From: Pseudomonadota bacterium
GTDB taxonomy: Bacteria > Pseudomonadota > Alphaproteobacteria > Micropepsales > Micropepsaceae
Assembly (NCBI GenBank): GCA_025360685.1
Contig: JANYBR010000305.1
Span: forward strand, 1-16,735
Reading direction: 5' to 3'
Length of the DNA stretch: 16,735 nucleotides
Shown here: piece by piece, positions 7,027-13,652 of the stretch
How positions within the stretch are numbered: the first letter of the stretch is position 1
Layout: each line of letters starts with the position of its first letter
Notes under the pieces: generated by a model
Databases searched by the model: none
Told to the model about the DNA's origin: nothing
Seen by the model: the letters and a program-made list of their open reading frames with translations, nothing else
Translations under genes and position numbers: made by a program

Positions 7027-7188
7027 GGACGGAACCGCTATCGCCGTTGGTATTCGGATCCTCACGGGCCTGCATGTGCAGGTGGGCGCCATATGACCAA
7101 GACCACGATCCTGGCCAGGGACAGCTCCCGGTGAGTCCCATAAGGCCCCTGGGCATCGCTAACCTGACGCGCGGAGCAGTATCCGTCC
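7027..7188 (-). ncRNA. ssrS: 6S RNA
   Basis: 6S RNA binds the sigma-70 RNA polymerase holoenzyme by mimicking an open promoter and lowers transcription in slow growth. The identification rests on position (between zapA and fau, the usual place) and on folding. The ends form a closing stem: GGACGGA (7188-7182) pairs with TCCGTCC (7033-7027), and after a single bulged U, ACTGCT (7180-7175) pairs with AGCGGT (7039-7034), giving 13 pairs. Further in lie the block GCGATGCCCAGGGG, the hairpin GGGAC/GTCCC, and the small hairpin CCTGC-ACAT-GCAGG on the 3' side of the expected central bubble. The length of about 162 nt is typical. Ends may be off by a few bases. A promoter at the right distance lies inside the end of zapA. 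Confidence 0.87.
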
Positions 7189-7195
7189 GTCCCTA

Positions 7196-7223
7196 ACCTA
7201 GGCCTGTGCGAGCCGTCCGGCAA
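7196..7223 (-). promoter_or_regulatory. Candidate 6S RNA promoter inside the zapA 3' end
   Basis: On the minus strand TTGCCG (7223-7218) is followed by 16 bp and CTAGGT (7201-7196), or by 17 bp and TAGGTT. The predicted start is at about 7188, exactly where the closing stem of 6S RNA begins. The promoter overlaps the last codons and stop of zapA. The hexamers are only moderately conserved; the fit of spacing to the RNA end is the main support. Confidence 0.5.
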
Positions 7224-7557
7224 TGTGTGTGAGCCGCTGGGTCGCCGCTTCGAGCGCATCGGCGGCAATGCCTTCCGATTTCGCCAGCAAAGCCGTGACC
7301 GATTCATGGTTTCCAACCAGTTCACCCAGCTCCTGTGTGCGCAGATGAAGCTGGTTCGCCGCCTCGTGATGTTCGTCCGCGATGAGCAGCGCCGCCATCA
7401 GCAGCAGGCGCTGGTCGCCGACCTGGCCGACCGAGCCGAGCAGTTCCTTGACCTTTGTGTCGACACGTTCGGCGAGCGCGCGCAGATGATCTTCCTCGCC
7501 ATCGTCGCAGGCGATGGTGTAGGCCCGGCTGTTCACCATGACATTTACCAGCGGCAT
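7198..7557 (-). CDS. zapA: Cell division protein ZapA
   Basis: This 119-residue ZapA-family protein binds FtsZ and promotes filament bundling in the Z-ring. Family features are the short beta-rich N-terminal head (MPLVNVMVNSRAYTIACDDG, then EEDHLRALAERVDTKV) and a long C-terminal coiled-coil helix starting around QRLLLMAALLIADE (49-62). The length is slightly above that of E. coli ZapA. Its ribosome site AGGAG overlaps the stop codon of the upstream coiled-coil gene, nine bases before the start, so the two are translated from one message. The end of zapA also seems to carry the 6S RNA promoter. Confidence 0.95.
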   Translation of the reverse strand: MPLVNVMVNSRAYTIACDDGEEDHLRALAERVDTKVKELLGSVGQVGDQRLLLMAALLIADEHHEAANQLHLRTQELGELVGNHESVTALLAKSEGIAADALEAATQRLTHIAGRLAQA

Positions 7558-7566
7558 GATTTTCTC

Positions 7567-7830
7567 CTATCGGCCGAGGGCGGCGCGGATTTCGCCGATG
7601 GCGCTGTCGAGGCGTCCGTCGACTTCCTCGGTGATTCCGGCGAGCGAGCGGTTTTCATCCTCGAGTTCGCCGATACGCGCGAGCAATTGTTCGCGCTCTT
7701 CGGTCAGGGCCGCGATCTGCGCCCTGGCGACCGACGCCTCGTCCTTGAGGTTGGCCAGCGGATCGATGGCCTCCTCCAGCGAATCGAGCGCCTCACTGAA
7801 GCGTTGTGCCGCGATATCGAGCCTGCTCAT
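7567..7830 (-). CDS. DUF4164 coiled-coil protein, probable ZapA partner (ZauP-like)
   Basis: This 87-residue protein is almost entirely predicted coiled coil, with heptad-like Leu, Ile and Ala spacing through ALDSLEEAI, AQIAALTEEREQLLARIGEL and DENRSLA. It matches the DUF4164 type seen directly upstream of zapA in Alphaproteobacteria. In Caulobacter a coiled-coil protein from the zapA operon, ZauP, works with ZapA to focus the Z-ring. The equivalent role here is inferred from operon position, size and composition, not from a clear residue signature. It is the first gene of the leftward unit and faces tkt across a 200 bp divergent region. Confidence 0.85.
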   Translation of the reverse strand: MSRLDIAAQRFSEALDSLEEAIDPLANLKDEASVARAQIAALTEEREQLLARIGELEDENRSLAGITEEVDGRLDSAIGEIRAALGR

Positions 7831-7859
7831 GCGTGCCCTGTTCCTGCTGTTCCGCGCGA

Positions 7860-7888
7860 CCTTAGGCCCCGGCGGGAAATGGGGTCAA
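7860..7888 (-). promoter_or_regulatory. Candidate promoter of the coiled-coil/zapA operon
   Basis: On the minus strand -35 TTGACC (7888-7883), 17 bp, then -10 CTAAGG (7865-7860). The predicted start near 7853 leaves about 23 bases before the ATG at 7830. The -10 hexamer is identical to that of the facing tkt promoter. A second possible pair further upstream, TTGAGG with GATTAT at 16 bp spacing, also exists. Confidence 0.5.
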
Positions 7889-7954
7889 CGCATAATCGGC
7901 CTCAGCTTGTGCGCCTCAAATTTTATCCAAAACGTTCATTCTGGTGATGGTTTG

Positions 7955-7978
7955 CAAGGGCGTCATCAAGCGCCCTTG
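7955..7978. promoter_or_regulatory. Inverted repeat at the tkt -35 region, possible operator
   Basis: CAAGGGCG (7955-7962) and CGCCCTTG (7971-7978) form perfect 8 bp arms around an 8-base spacer. The right arm runs into the TTGACG -35 of the predicted tkt promoter. A dimeric regulator bound here would block or recruit polymerase. It does not match a regulator site I can name, and no T-run makes it a terminator. Confidence 0.4.
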
Positions 7979-8004
7979 ACGGGGCGAGCACCCCCTCGCT
8001 AAGG
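7976..8004 (+). promoter_or_regulatory. Candidate promoter of tkt and the glycolytic block
   Basis: -35 TTGACG (7976-7981), 17 bp, then -10 CTAAGG (7999-8004) in the context GCTAAGGC. The predicted start near 8011 gives a leader of about 20 bases with GGAG at 8019-8022. It resembles the TTGACG...GCTA type of alphaproteobacterial housekeeping promoter. Confidence 0.55.
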
Positions 8005-8030
8005 CCAGTCTCCCGCGTGGAGATACGCAC

Positions 8031-10028
8031 ATGAATTCGACGACCGCTCCGCCGGAGCAGGCCCAGACCCGGCGTCTGGCCAATGCCATCCGGGCGCTCA
8101 GCATGGATGCGGTCGAGCAGGCGAAATCCGGCCACCCCGGCTTGCCGCTGGGCATGGCCGATGCGGCCACTGTGCTGTTTTCGCAATTCCTGAAATATGA
8201 CCCGGCCCATCCGCACTGGCCGGATCGCGACCGATTCGTGCTCTCGGGCGGACACGGCTCGATGCTGCTTTATTCTCTTCTGTATCTAACCGGCTATTCG
8301 CGCCCGACCCTCGACGACATCAAGAACTTCCGCCAGGTCGGAAGTCCCTGCGCCGGACATCCAGAATTCGGCCACCTGCCCGGAGTGGAAACCACCACCG
8401 GCCCGCTCGGCCAGGGCATCGCCAACGCGGTGGGCATGGCATTGGCCGAGCGCATCTTGAGTGCGCGCTTCGGCGACGAACTCGTCAACCACAAGACCTA
8501 TGTCATCGCATCAGACGGCGACCTGATGGAAGGCGTCAGCCACGAGGCGATCTCGCTCGCAGGCCACCTGAAGCTTTCGAACCTCATCGTGCTGTGGGAC
8601 GACAACAAGATTTCCATCGACGGCGCGATCTCGCTGTCGGACTCCAGCGACGTGCGCAAACGTTTCGAGGCGGCCGGCTGGGTCACCGACGAATGCGATG
8701 GTCACAATGCGCGTGAGGTGCATCGCGCTTTGACTGCAGCACAGAAGTCGGAGCGTCCGGTCCTCATCGCCTGCAAGACGGTGATTGGCTTTGGACTTCC
8801 AACCCGCGCCGGAACCCAGAAGGCGCATAGCGATGCGCCCGGCGCCGAAGAGATCGCCGGCGCCAAGAAGGCCCTTGATCTTCCTGGGGCGGCCTTCACG
8901 TTGCATGATGGCGTGCTCGAGGCATGGCGCACGCTGGGCAAGCGCGGCCGGACTGCATTTGATGCCTGGACCGCGCACAAGAACGCTTCATCTTCCGCCA
9001 GGGAATTCGACGCGACGATTTCCGGCGAGATACCGGCCGCGCTGACATCGGCCATTGGCGAACTAAAACAGAAACTCACTGCCGAGAAGCCGAACGCCGG
9101 CACGCGCCGAACTTCGGAGCGCGTGCTCGAGGTGGTCAATGGCATTTTGAAAACAACGGTTGGCGGCTCGGCGGACCTGACGCCTTCGAACAACACCAAG
9201 ACCAAGAACATCGACGACATCAAACCCGGCGATTTCAAAGGTCGCTATGTGCGCTACGGCATCCGCGAGCACGGCATGGCTGCGGCGATGAACGGCATGG
9301 CCCTGCATGGCGGCATCATTCCCTACGGTGGCACTTTCCTGGTGTTTTCCGACTACATGCGCCCGTCGATCCGGCTTGCAGCGCTCATGGGCATCCGCGT
9401 GATCTTCGTGATGACGCACGATTCCATCGGGGTCGGCGAAGACGGCCCGACCCACCAGCCGGTCGAGCATCTGGCGGCGCTGCGTGCGATTCCGAACCTG
9501 ACCGTGATCCGCCCTGCCGACGCGGTGGAGACCGCTGAAGCCTGGGAGATCGCGCTGAACCGCACCGAAGGACCGAGCCTGCTGGTGTTCTCGCGCCAGG
9601 ACGTACCGACCCTGCGCATGGAATTTGCCGGCGAGAACAGCGTTGCCAAAGGCGCTTACGAGATCGCGGGCAGCGAGAATGCCAAAGTGACGTTCCTGGC
9701 GACCGGATCGGAAGTCGATCTCGCCATGAAGGCGCGCGAACTGCTGAAGGCGGACGGCATCGCGAGCCGCGTCGTATCCATGCCATGCTGGGGCCTGTTC
9801 GAACAACAGAGCGAAACATATCGTGAGGCTGTTCTCGGCAAGGGAACGGTTAAGATTGCGGTCGAGGCAGCGGTGCGCGAAGGCTGGGACCGCTATGTCG
9901 GATCGCATGGCCGGTTTGTCGGAATGCATGGCTTCGGCGCCAGCGGACCGTATAAAAATGTGTACAAGCATTTCGCGATCACGCCGGAAGCGGCAGCGGA
10001 CGCTGCGCGGCAGGCGTTGAAAGCCTGA
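8031..10028 (+). CDS. tkt: Transketolase
   Basis: This 665-residue thiamine diphosphate enzyme transfers two-carbon ketol units between sugar phosphates in the non-oxidative pentose phosphate pathway. N-terminal cofactor-domain motifs are SGHPG (33-37), GGHGS (73-77), GPLGQG (124-129) and the Mg/ThDP motif around DGDLMEG (162-168) to DDNKIS (190-195). The second domain carries YGIREHGMAAAMNG with the catalytic Glu, and HDSIGVGEDGPTHQPVEHL. The third domain ends in HGFGASGPYKNVY. The length is typical. The ATG at 8031 has GGAG eight bases upstream. It heads the rightward unit, followed by gap after a family D repeat pair. A promoter with an overlapping inverted repeat lies just upstream. Confidence 0.99.
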   Translation: MNSTTAPPEQAQTRRLANAIRALSMDAVEQAKSGHPGLPLGMADAATVLFSQFLKYDPAHPHWPDRDRFVLSGGHGSMLLYSLLYLTGYSRPTLDDIKNFRQVGSPCAGHPEFGHLPGVETTTGPLGQGIANAVGMALAERILSARFGDELVNHKTYVIASDGDLMEGVSHEAISLAGHLKLSNLIVLWDDNKISIDGAISLSDSSDVRKRFEAAGWVTDECDGHNAREVHRALTAAQKSERPVLIACKTVIGFGLPTRAGTQKAHSDAPGAEEIAGAKKALDLPGAAFTLHDGVLEAWRTLGKRGRTAFDAWTAHKNASSSAREFDATISGEIPAALTSAIGELKQKLTAEKPNAGTRRTSERVLEVVNGILKTTVGGSADLTPSNNTKTKNIDDIKPGDFKGRYVRYGIREHGMAAAMNGMALHGGIIPYGGTFLVFSDYMRPSIRLAALMGIRVIFVMTHDSIGVGEDGPTHQPVEHLAALRAIPNLTVIRPADAVETAEAWEIALNRTEGPSLLVFSRQDVPTLRMEFAGENSVAKGAYEIAGSENAKVTFLATGSEVDLAMKARELLKADGIASRVVSMPCWGLFEQQSETYREAVLGKGTVKIAVEAAVREGWDRYVGSHGRFVGMHGFGASGPYKNVYKHFAITPEAAADAARQALKA

Positions 10029-10030
10029 CT

Positions 10031-10128
10031 GTCGTGGCCCGCATGAGCGGGCCATCCAGGTGACGAGAGACTCCACTCGCCGCGTGGACACGCGGCGGAT
10101 GGGTGGCCGGATCAAGTCCGGCCATGAC
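10031..10128. repeat. Family D palindromic repeat pair between tkt and gap, with an inner palindrome
   Basis: The copy at 10031-10059 has hairpin TGGCCCGC/GCGGGCCA. The inverted copy at 10098-10128 has hairpin GGCCGGA/TCCGGCC. Outer GTCRTGG and CCACCCA-type edges are shared while the stems differ yet still pair. The loop holds a separate near-perfect palindrome at 10078-10097, with CGCCGCGTG and CACGCGGCG around GA. Confidence 0.85.
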
Positions 10129-10153
10129 GGGTTAGACATTAGGGAGATGAAGA

Positions 10154-11161
10154 ATGGCAATTCGCGTTGCGATCAACGGCTTTGGCCGCATCGGACGTCT
10201 TGTGCTGCGCGCCATCGTGGAGAGCGGTCGGCGCGACATCGAAGTGGTGGCGCTGAACGATCTGGGTCCGGTGGAAACCAACGCCCATCTGCTGCGCTAC
10301 GATTCCGTGCATGGCCGCTTTCCGGCCAACGTGACGGTCGACGGCGATTACATCGTCGCGGCGGGCCACAAGATCAAAGCCACGGCGATCCGCGAACCCG
10401 GCGAGCTGCCGCACAAGGACCTCAACGTCGACATCGCACTGGAGTGTACGGGTCTTTTCACTTCAAAGGAAAAGGCGTCCGCACATCTGAAGGCCGGCGC
10501 CAAGCGCGTGCTGATCTCCGCGCCGGCCGACGGCGTCGACATGACCGTCGTCTTTGGCGTCAATCACCACAAGCTGACGAAGGATCATCTGATCGTCTCG
10601 AATGCATCGTGCACGACCAACTGTCTGGTGCCGATGGCCAAGGTGCTCAACGATGCGATCGGCATCGAGAAGGGCATGATGACGACGATCCATTCCTACA
10701 CCAGCGATCAACCGACCCAGGACACCCTGCACCGCGATCTTTATCGCGCCCGCGCGGCGGCCCTTTCCATGATTCCGACGTCGACCGGCGCAGCAAAGGC
10801 TGTCGGTCTGGTGCTGCCCGAACTGAAGGGCAAGCTCGATGGCGTGTCGGTACGCGTGCCGACAGCGAACGTGTCGCTCGTTGACCTGAAGTTCGTCTCG
10901 GCTCGCGCAACGACGGTGACCGAAGTGAACAACGCGATGAAGGCGGCAGCCGCAGGTCCGCTCAAGGGCATTCTCGAAATCGTCGAGGCGCCGCTCGTGT
11001 CGGTGGACTTCAACCATAATCCGGCCTCGTCGTCCTTCGCGCTCGACCAGACCAAGGTGATGGACGGCAATTTCGTCAGCGTCATGAGCTGGTACGACAA
11101 CGAGTGGGGTTTCTCCAACCGCATGGCCGATACGGCGGTGGCGATGGGGAAGTTGATATAG
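10154..11161 (+). CDS. gap: Type I glyceraldehyde-3-phosphate dehydrogenase
   Basis: This 335-residue enzyme interconverts glyceraldehyde 3-phosphate and 1,3-bisphosphoglycerate. The N-terminal Rossmann motif is GFGRIGR (9-15), with ALNDL at the end of the second beta strand, as usual in NAD-preferring forms. The catalytic motif SNASCTTNC gives Cys153, and His180 in IHSYTSDQ is the base. The C-terminus has SWYDNEWGFSNRM. The HSYTSDQPTQD stretch is the rhizobial/GapB-like variant of HAYTNDQ. Cofactor preference is an inference. AGGGAG seven bases upstream supports the start. It sits between tkt and pgk, the enzyme that uses its product. Confidence 0.98.
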   Translation: MAIRVAINGFGRIGRLVLRAIVESGRRDIEVVALNDLGPVETNAHLLRYDSVHGRFPANVTVDGDYIVAAGHKIKATAIREPGELPHKDLNVDIALECTGLFTSKEKASAHLKAGAKRVLISAPADGVDMTVVFGVNHHKLTKDHLIVSNASCTTNCLVPMAKVLNDAIGIEKGMMTTIHSYTSDQPTQDTLHRDLYRARAAALSMIPTSTGAAKAVGLVLPELKGKLDGVSVRVPTANVSLVDLKFVSARATTVTEVNNAMKAAAAGPLKGILEIVEAPLVSVDFNHNPASSSFALDQTKVMDGNFVSVMSWYDNEWGFSNRMADTAVAMGKLI

Positions 11162-11170
11162 AAACGAGAC

Positions 11171-11343
11171 TCCCTCTACCCCGCTTCAGCGGGGGAGAGG
11201 GTTGGGGTGAGGGGGTGTCTATGTAGAACACCCGAATTTCGAGATTGAATGCGGCCTAGCCACAACACGCCTGATTTTGGAATTCGAAGTTCCGCATCGA
11301 CACCCCCTCACCCAGCCTCTCCCCCGCTACGCCGGGGCGAGGA
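11171..11343. repeat. Family C palindromic repeat pair between gap and pgk
   Basis: The left copy (11171-11218) contains CCCCGC/GCGGGG and ends GGGTGAGGGGGTGT. The right copy (11300-11343) begins with the exact complement, ACACCCCCTCACCC, and contains CCCCGC/GCCGGGG. The 81 bp loop has no supported gene. The right copy ends 17 bp before the pgk start and its GAGGAG edge merges into the ribosome-site region. Confidence 0.85.
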
Positions 11344-11360
11344 GCAGTTGGGAGATTTCT

Positions 11361-12563
11361 TTGCCAGCATTCCGTACCCTCGATGACCTTTCCGTCCGCG
11401 GCAAGCGTGTGCTGGTGCGTGCCGATCTGAACGTGCCGATGAAAGACGCAGTCGTCACCGATACGGTGCGCATCGAACGGCAGGCGCCGACCATCCGCGA
11501 ACTGGCCGACAAGGGCGCCAAGGTGATTGTGCTCTCCCACTTCGACCGGCCGAAGGGCAAGGTGGTGCCGTCCATGTCGTTGCGGCCGGTGACGGCGGCT
11601 CTGGCGAAGGTGCTCGGCCGACCGGTTGCCTTCGCGGCTGACTGCATCGGCGAAGTCGCCAAGGCGGCGGTGGCAAAGTTGAAAGATGGCGACGTCCTGC
11701 TCTTGGAAAACACCCGCTTTCACGCCGGCGAGGAAAAGAACGATCCGGAATTCGCCCGGCAGGTGGCCGCGCTGGGTGACATCTTCGTCAACGATGCCTT
11801 TTCTGCCGCGCATCGTGCGCATGCGACGACCGAAGGCCTTGCGCATTTGATGCCGTCGGCCGCCGGACGCTCGATGGAACAGGAACTCACACACCTCGAC
11901 AAGGCGCTCGGCGATCCTGAACGGCCGGTGACGGCTGTGATCGGCGGCGCCAAGGTTTCGACCAAGATCGCGCTGCTCGAGAATCTCGTGCAGCGCGTCG
12001 AGACCCTGGTGATCGGCGGTGCCATGGCGAACACGTTCCTCGCCGCCGAAGGTATCGAAGTCGGCAAGTCGCTCTATGAACCCGACCATCTGCAAACCGC
12101 GCGCCGGGTGATTCACCTGTCGACCGAAAGCGGTTGCGCCGTGTTCCTGCCCAGCGATGTCGTTGTGGCCAAGGAATTCAAGGCCAATGCGCCGCACCGC
12201 ACCGTCGGCATTGGCTCGGTCGCCAGCGACGAAATGATCCTCGACGTCGGGCCGGCGACCATTGAGGCGTTCGCCAAACGCCTGCACAATACCCGCACGT
12301 TGGTGTGGAACGGCCCGTTCGGCGCGTTCGAGACGCCGCCCTTCGATGCCGGCACGGTGGCTGCCGCCAAACTCGTCGCCGCGGCGACGAAAGCAGGACA
12401 GCTTTTGTCGGTTGCCGGCGGTGGCGACACGGTGGCGGCGCTGAACCAAGCCGGCGTCGCGGACGCGTTTTCCTACGTCTCGACGGCGGGCGGCGCGTTC
12501 CTGGAGTGGCTTGAAGGACAGGAGCTGCCGGGCGTTGCGGCCCTCGCAGCCAAGGGGATGTGA
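11361..12563 (+). CDS. pgk: Phosphoglycerate kinase (TTG start)
   Basis: This 400-residue monomeric kinase transfers phosphate from 1,3-bisphosphoglycerate to ADP. Motifs in order are VLVRADLNVP (17-26), LSHFDRPKGK (58-67), ENTRFHAGEE (116-125), NDAFSAAHRAHA (144-155), VIGGAKVSTK (193-202), WNGPFGAFE (316-324), GGGDTV (353-358) and a C-terminal YVSTAGGAFLEWLEG (372-386). I place the start at TTG 11361 (MPAFRTLDDL). It gives the standard length, has GGGAG about seven bases upstream, and matches the family N-terminus. The in-frame ATG at 11277 would add 28 residues encoded by repeat DNA. fba follows with overlapping stop and start region. Confidence 0.97.
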   Translation: MPAFRTLDDLSVRGKRVLVRADLNVPMKDAVVTDTVRIERQAPTIRELADKGAKVIVLSHFDRPKGKVVPSMSLRPVTAALAKVLGRPVAFAADCIGEVAKAAVAKLKDGDVLLLENTRFHAGEEKNDPEFARQVAALGDIFVNDAFSAAHRAHATTEGLAHLMPSAAGRSMEQELTHLDKALGDPERPVTAVIGGAKVSTKIALLENLVQRVETLVIGGAMANTFLAAEGIEVGKSLYEPDHLQTARRVIHLSTESGCAVFLPSDVVVAKEFKANAPHRTVGIGSVASDEMILDVGPATIEAFAKRLHNTRTLVWNGPFGAFETPPFDAGTVAAAKLVAAATKAGQLLSVAGGGDTVAALNQAGVADAFSYVSTAGGAFLEWLEGQELPGVAALAAKGM

Positions 12564-12565
12564 AC

Positions 12566-13582
12566 ATGAATCTCACCGAGCTGAACGCAATCGCCAACAA
12601 GATGGTCGCCAAGGGCCGGGGCATTCTCGCCGCCGACGAAAGCACCGGCACGATCCAGAAGCGCTTCGACAAGATCGGCGTCGAGAACACCGAAGCCAAC
12701 CGCCGCGACTATCGCGAGCTGCTGTTCCGTGCCAGCGAAGGAATGAAGTTCGTCTCCGGCGTGATTTTGTACGACGAAACCGTACGCCAGAAGGCCAAGG
12801 ACGGAACGCCGCTCGTCAAGCTGATCGAAGCCGCTGGCGCGGTTCCCGGCATCAAAGTCGACGCCGGCGCCAAGCCGATGGCGCTCGATCCCGGCCAGAC
12901 GGTGACCGAAGGTTTGGATGGTCTGCGCGAACGCTTTGTCGAATACCACAAGCTCGGCGCACGTTTTGCCAAGTGGCGCGCCACCTACGACCCGACAAAG
13001 CCATCCTGGAACTCGATCAATGCCAATGCACACGCGCTCGCGCGCTACGCCGCGCTAGCCCAGGAGAACGGTATCGTGCCGATCGTCGAGCCCGAAGTGC
13101 TGATGGACTACGACAACGACATCGACAGCTGCGGCGCAGTTACCGAATGGGTACTAAAAGAAGTCTTCCAGGAGCTCTACTATGCGCAGGTCAAGCTCGA
13201 AGGCATCGTGCTGAAGCCGAACATGGTGATCTCGGGTCTGAAATGCACCAAGCAGGCGAGCGTGGAAGAGGTCGCCGACAAGACGGTGATGATCCTCAGA
13301 CGCTGCGTGCCGTCTGCCGTGCCGGGCATCGCGTTCCTCTCCGGCGGGCAGTCCGACGAAATGGCCACCGCGCATCTCTCGGCCATGAACGCGCGCAGCC
13401 CGTTGCCCTGGACTCTGACTTTCTCCTACGGCCGCGCGCTGCAGGCCGCACCGCAGAAGGCTTGGAGCGGCAAGGCGGAGAACGTCTCCGCCGCGCAACG
13501 CGCCTTCGCCCATCGCGCGCGCATGAACTCGCTGGCCGCAACCGGCCAGTGGACGCCGACGGAAGAAAAGAAGGCGGCCTGA
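12566..13582 (+). CDS. fba: Class I fructose-bisphosphate aldolase
   Basis: This 338-residue Schiff-base aldolase cleaves fructose 1,6-bisphosphate to the two triose phosphates, or joins them in gluconeogenesis. It is clearly of the class I type shared with animals and plants. AADESTG holds Asp25 or thereabouts, FAKWRA holds Lys136, VEPEVL holds Glu175/177, and LKPNM holds the Schiff-base Lys217 (rabbit Lys229). LSGGQSDE (the family form is GGQSEE) follows. The C-terminal Tyr of animal aldolases is absent, as usual in bacteria. The ATG at 12566 is preferred because AAGGGG ends eight bases upstream; a GTG at 12560 would be too close. It begins two bases after the pgk stop, so coupling is likely. 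Confidence 0.97.
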   Translation: MNLTELNAIANKMVAKGRGILAADESTGTIQKRFDKIGVENTEANRRDYRELLFRASEGMKFVSGVILYDETVRQKAKDGTPLVKLIEAAGAVPGIKVDAGAKPMALDPGQTVTEGLDGLRERFVEYHKLGARFAKWRATYDPTKPSWNSINANAHALARYAALAQENGIVPIVEPEVLMDYDNDIDSCGAVTEWVLKEVFQELYYAQVKLEGIVLKPNMVISGLKCTKQASVEEVADKTVMILRRCVPSAVPGIAFLSGGQSDEMATAHLSAMNARSPLPWTLTFSYGRALQAAPQKAWSGKAENVSAAQRAFAHRARMNSLAATGQWTPTEEKKAA

Positions 13583-13587
13583 TGTTG

Positions 13588-13647
13588 CGACAGGCTCGGC
13601 ATGAGGATTGCACCTTCCTCCTCACCCTGAGCTTGTCGAAGGGTGAG
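13588..13647. repeat. Family A palindromic repeat pair between fba and thiE
   Basis: The left copy (13588-13606) has core CGACAGGCTCGGCATGAGG. The inverted copy (13621-13647) has perfect 8 bp arms CTCACCCT/AGGGTGAG around GAGCTTGTCGA. The pair occupies nearly all of the 70 bp gap, and the AAGGGTGAG arm lies 5 bases before the thiE GTG start. Confidence 0.88.
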
Positions 13648-13652
13648 ATCGC

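Noticed and set aside
9063..10160. Long minus-strand open frame opposite tkt
   Set aside because: Shadow of a certain gene; translated sequence is Arg/His-rich with no motif.
11256..12449. 397-codon minus-strand open frame opposite pgk
   Set aside because: Shadow of pgk; no ribosome site or recognisable domain.
13583..13652. Possible TPP riboswitch before thiE
   Set aside because: The 70 bp gap is filled by the repeat pair and lacks the CUGAGA core and space for the aptamer.
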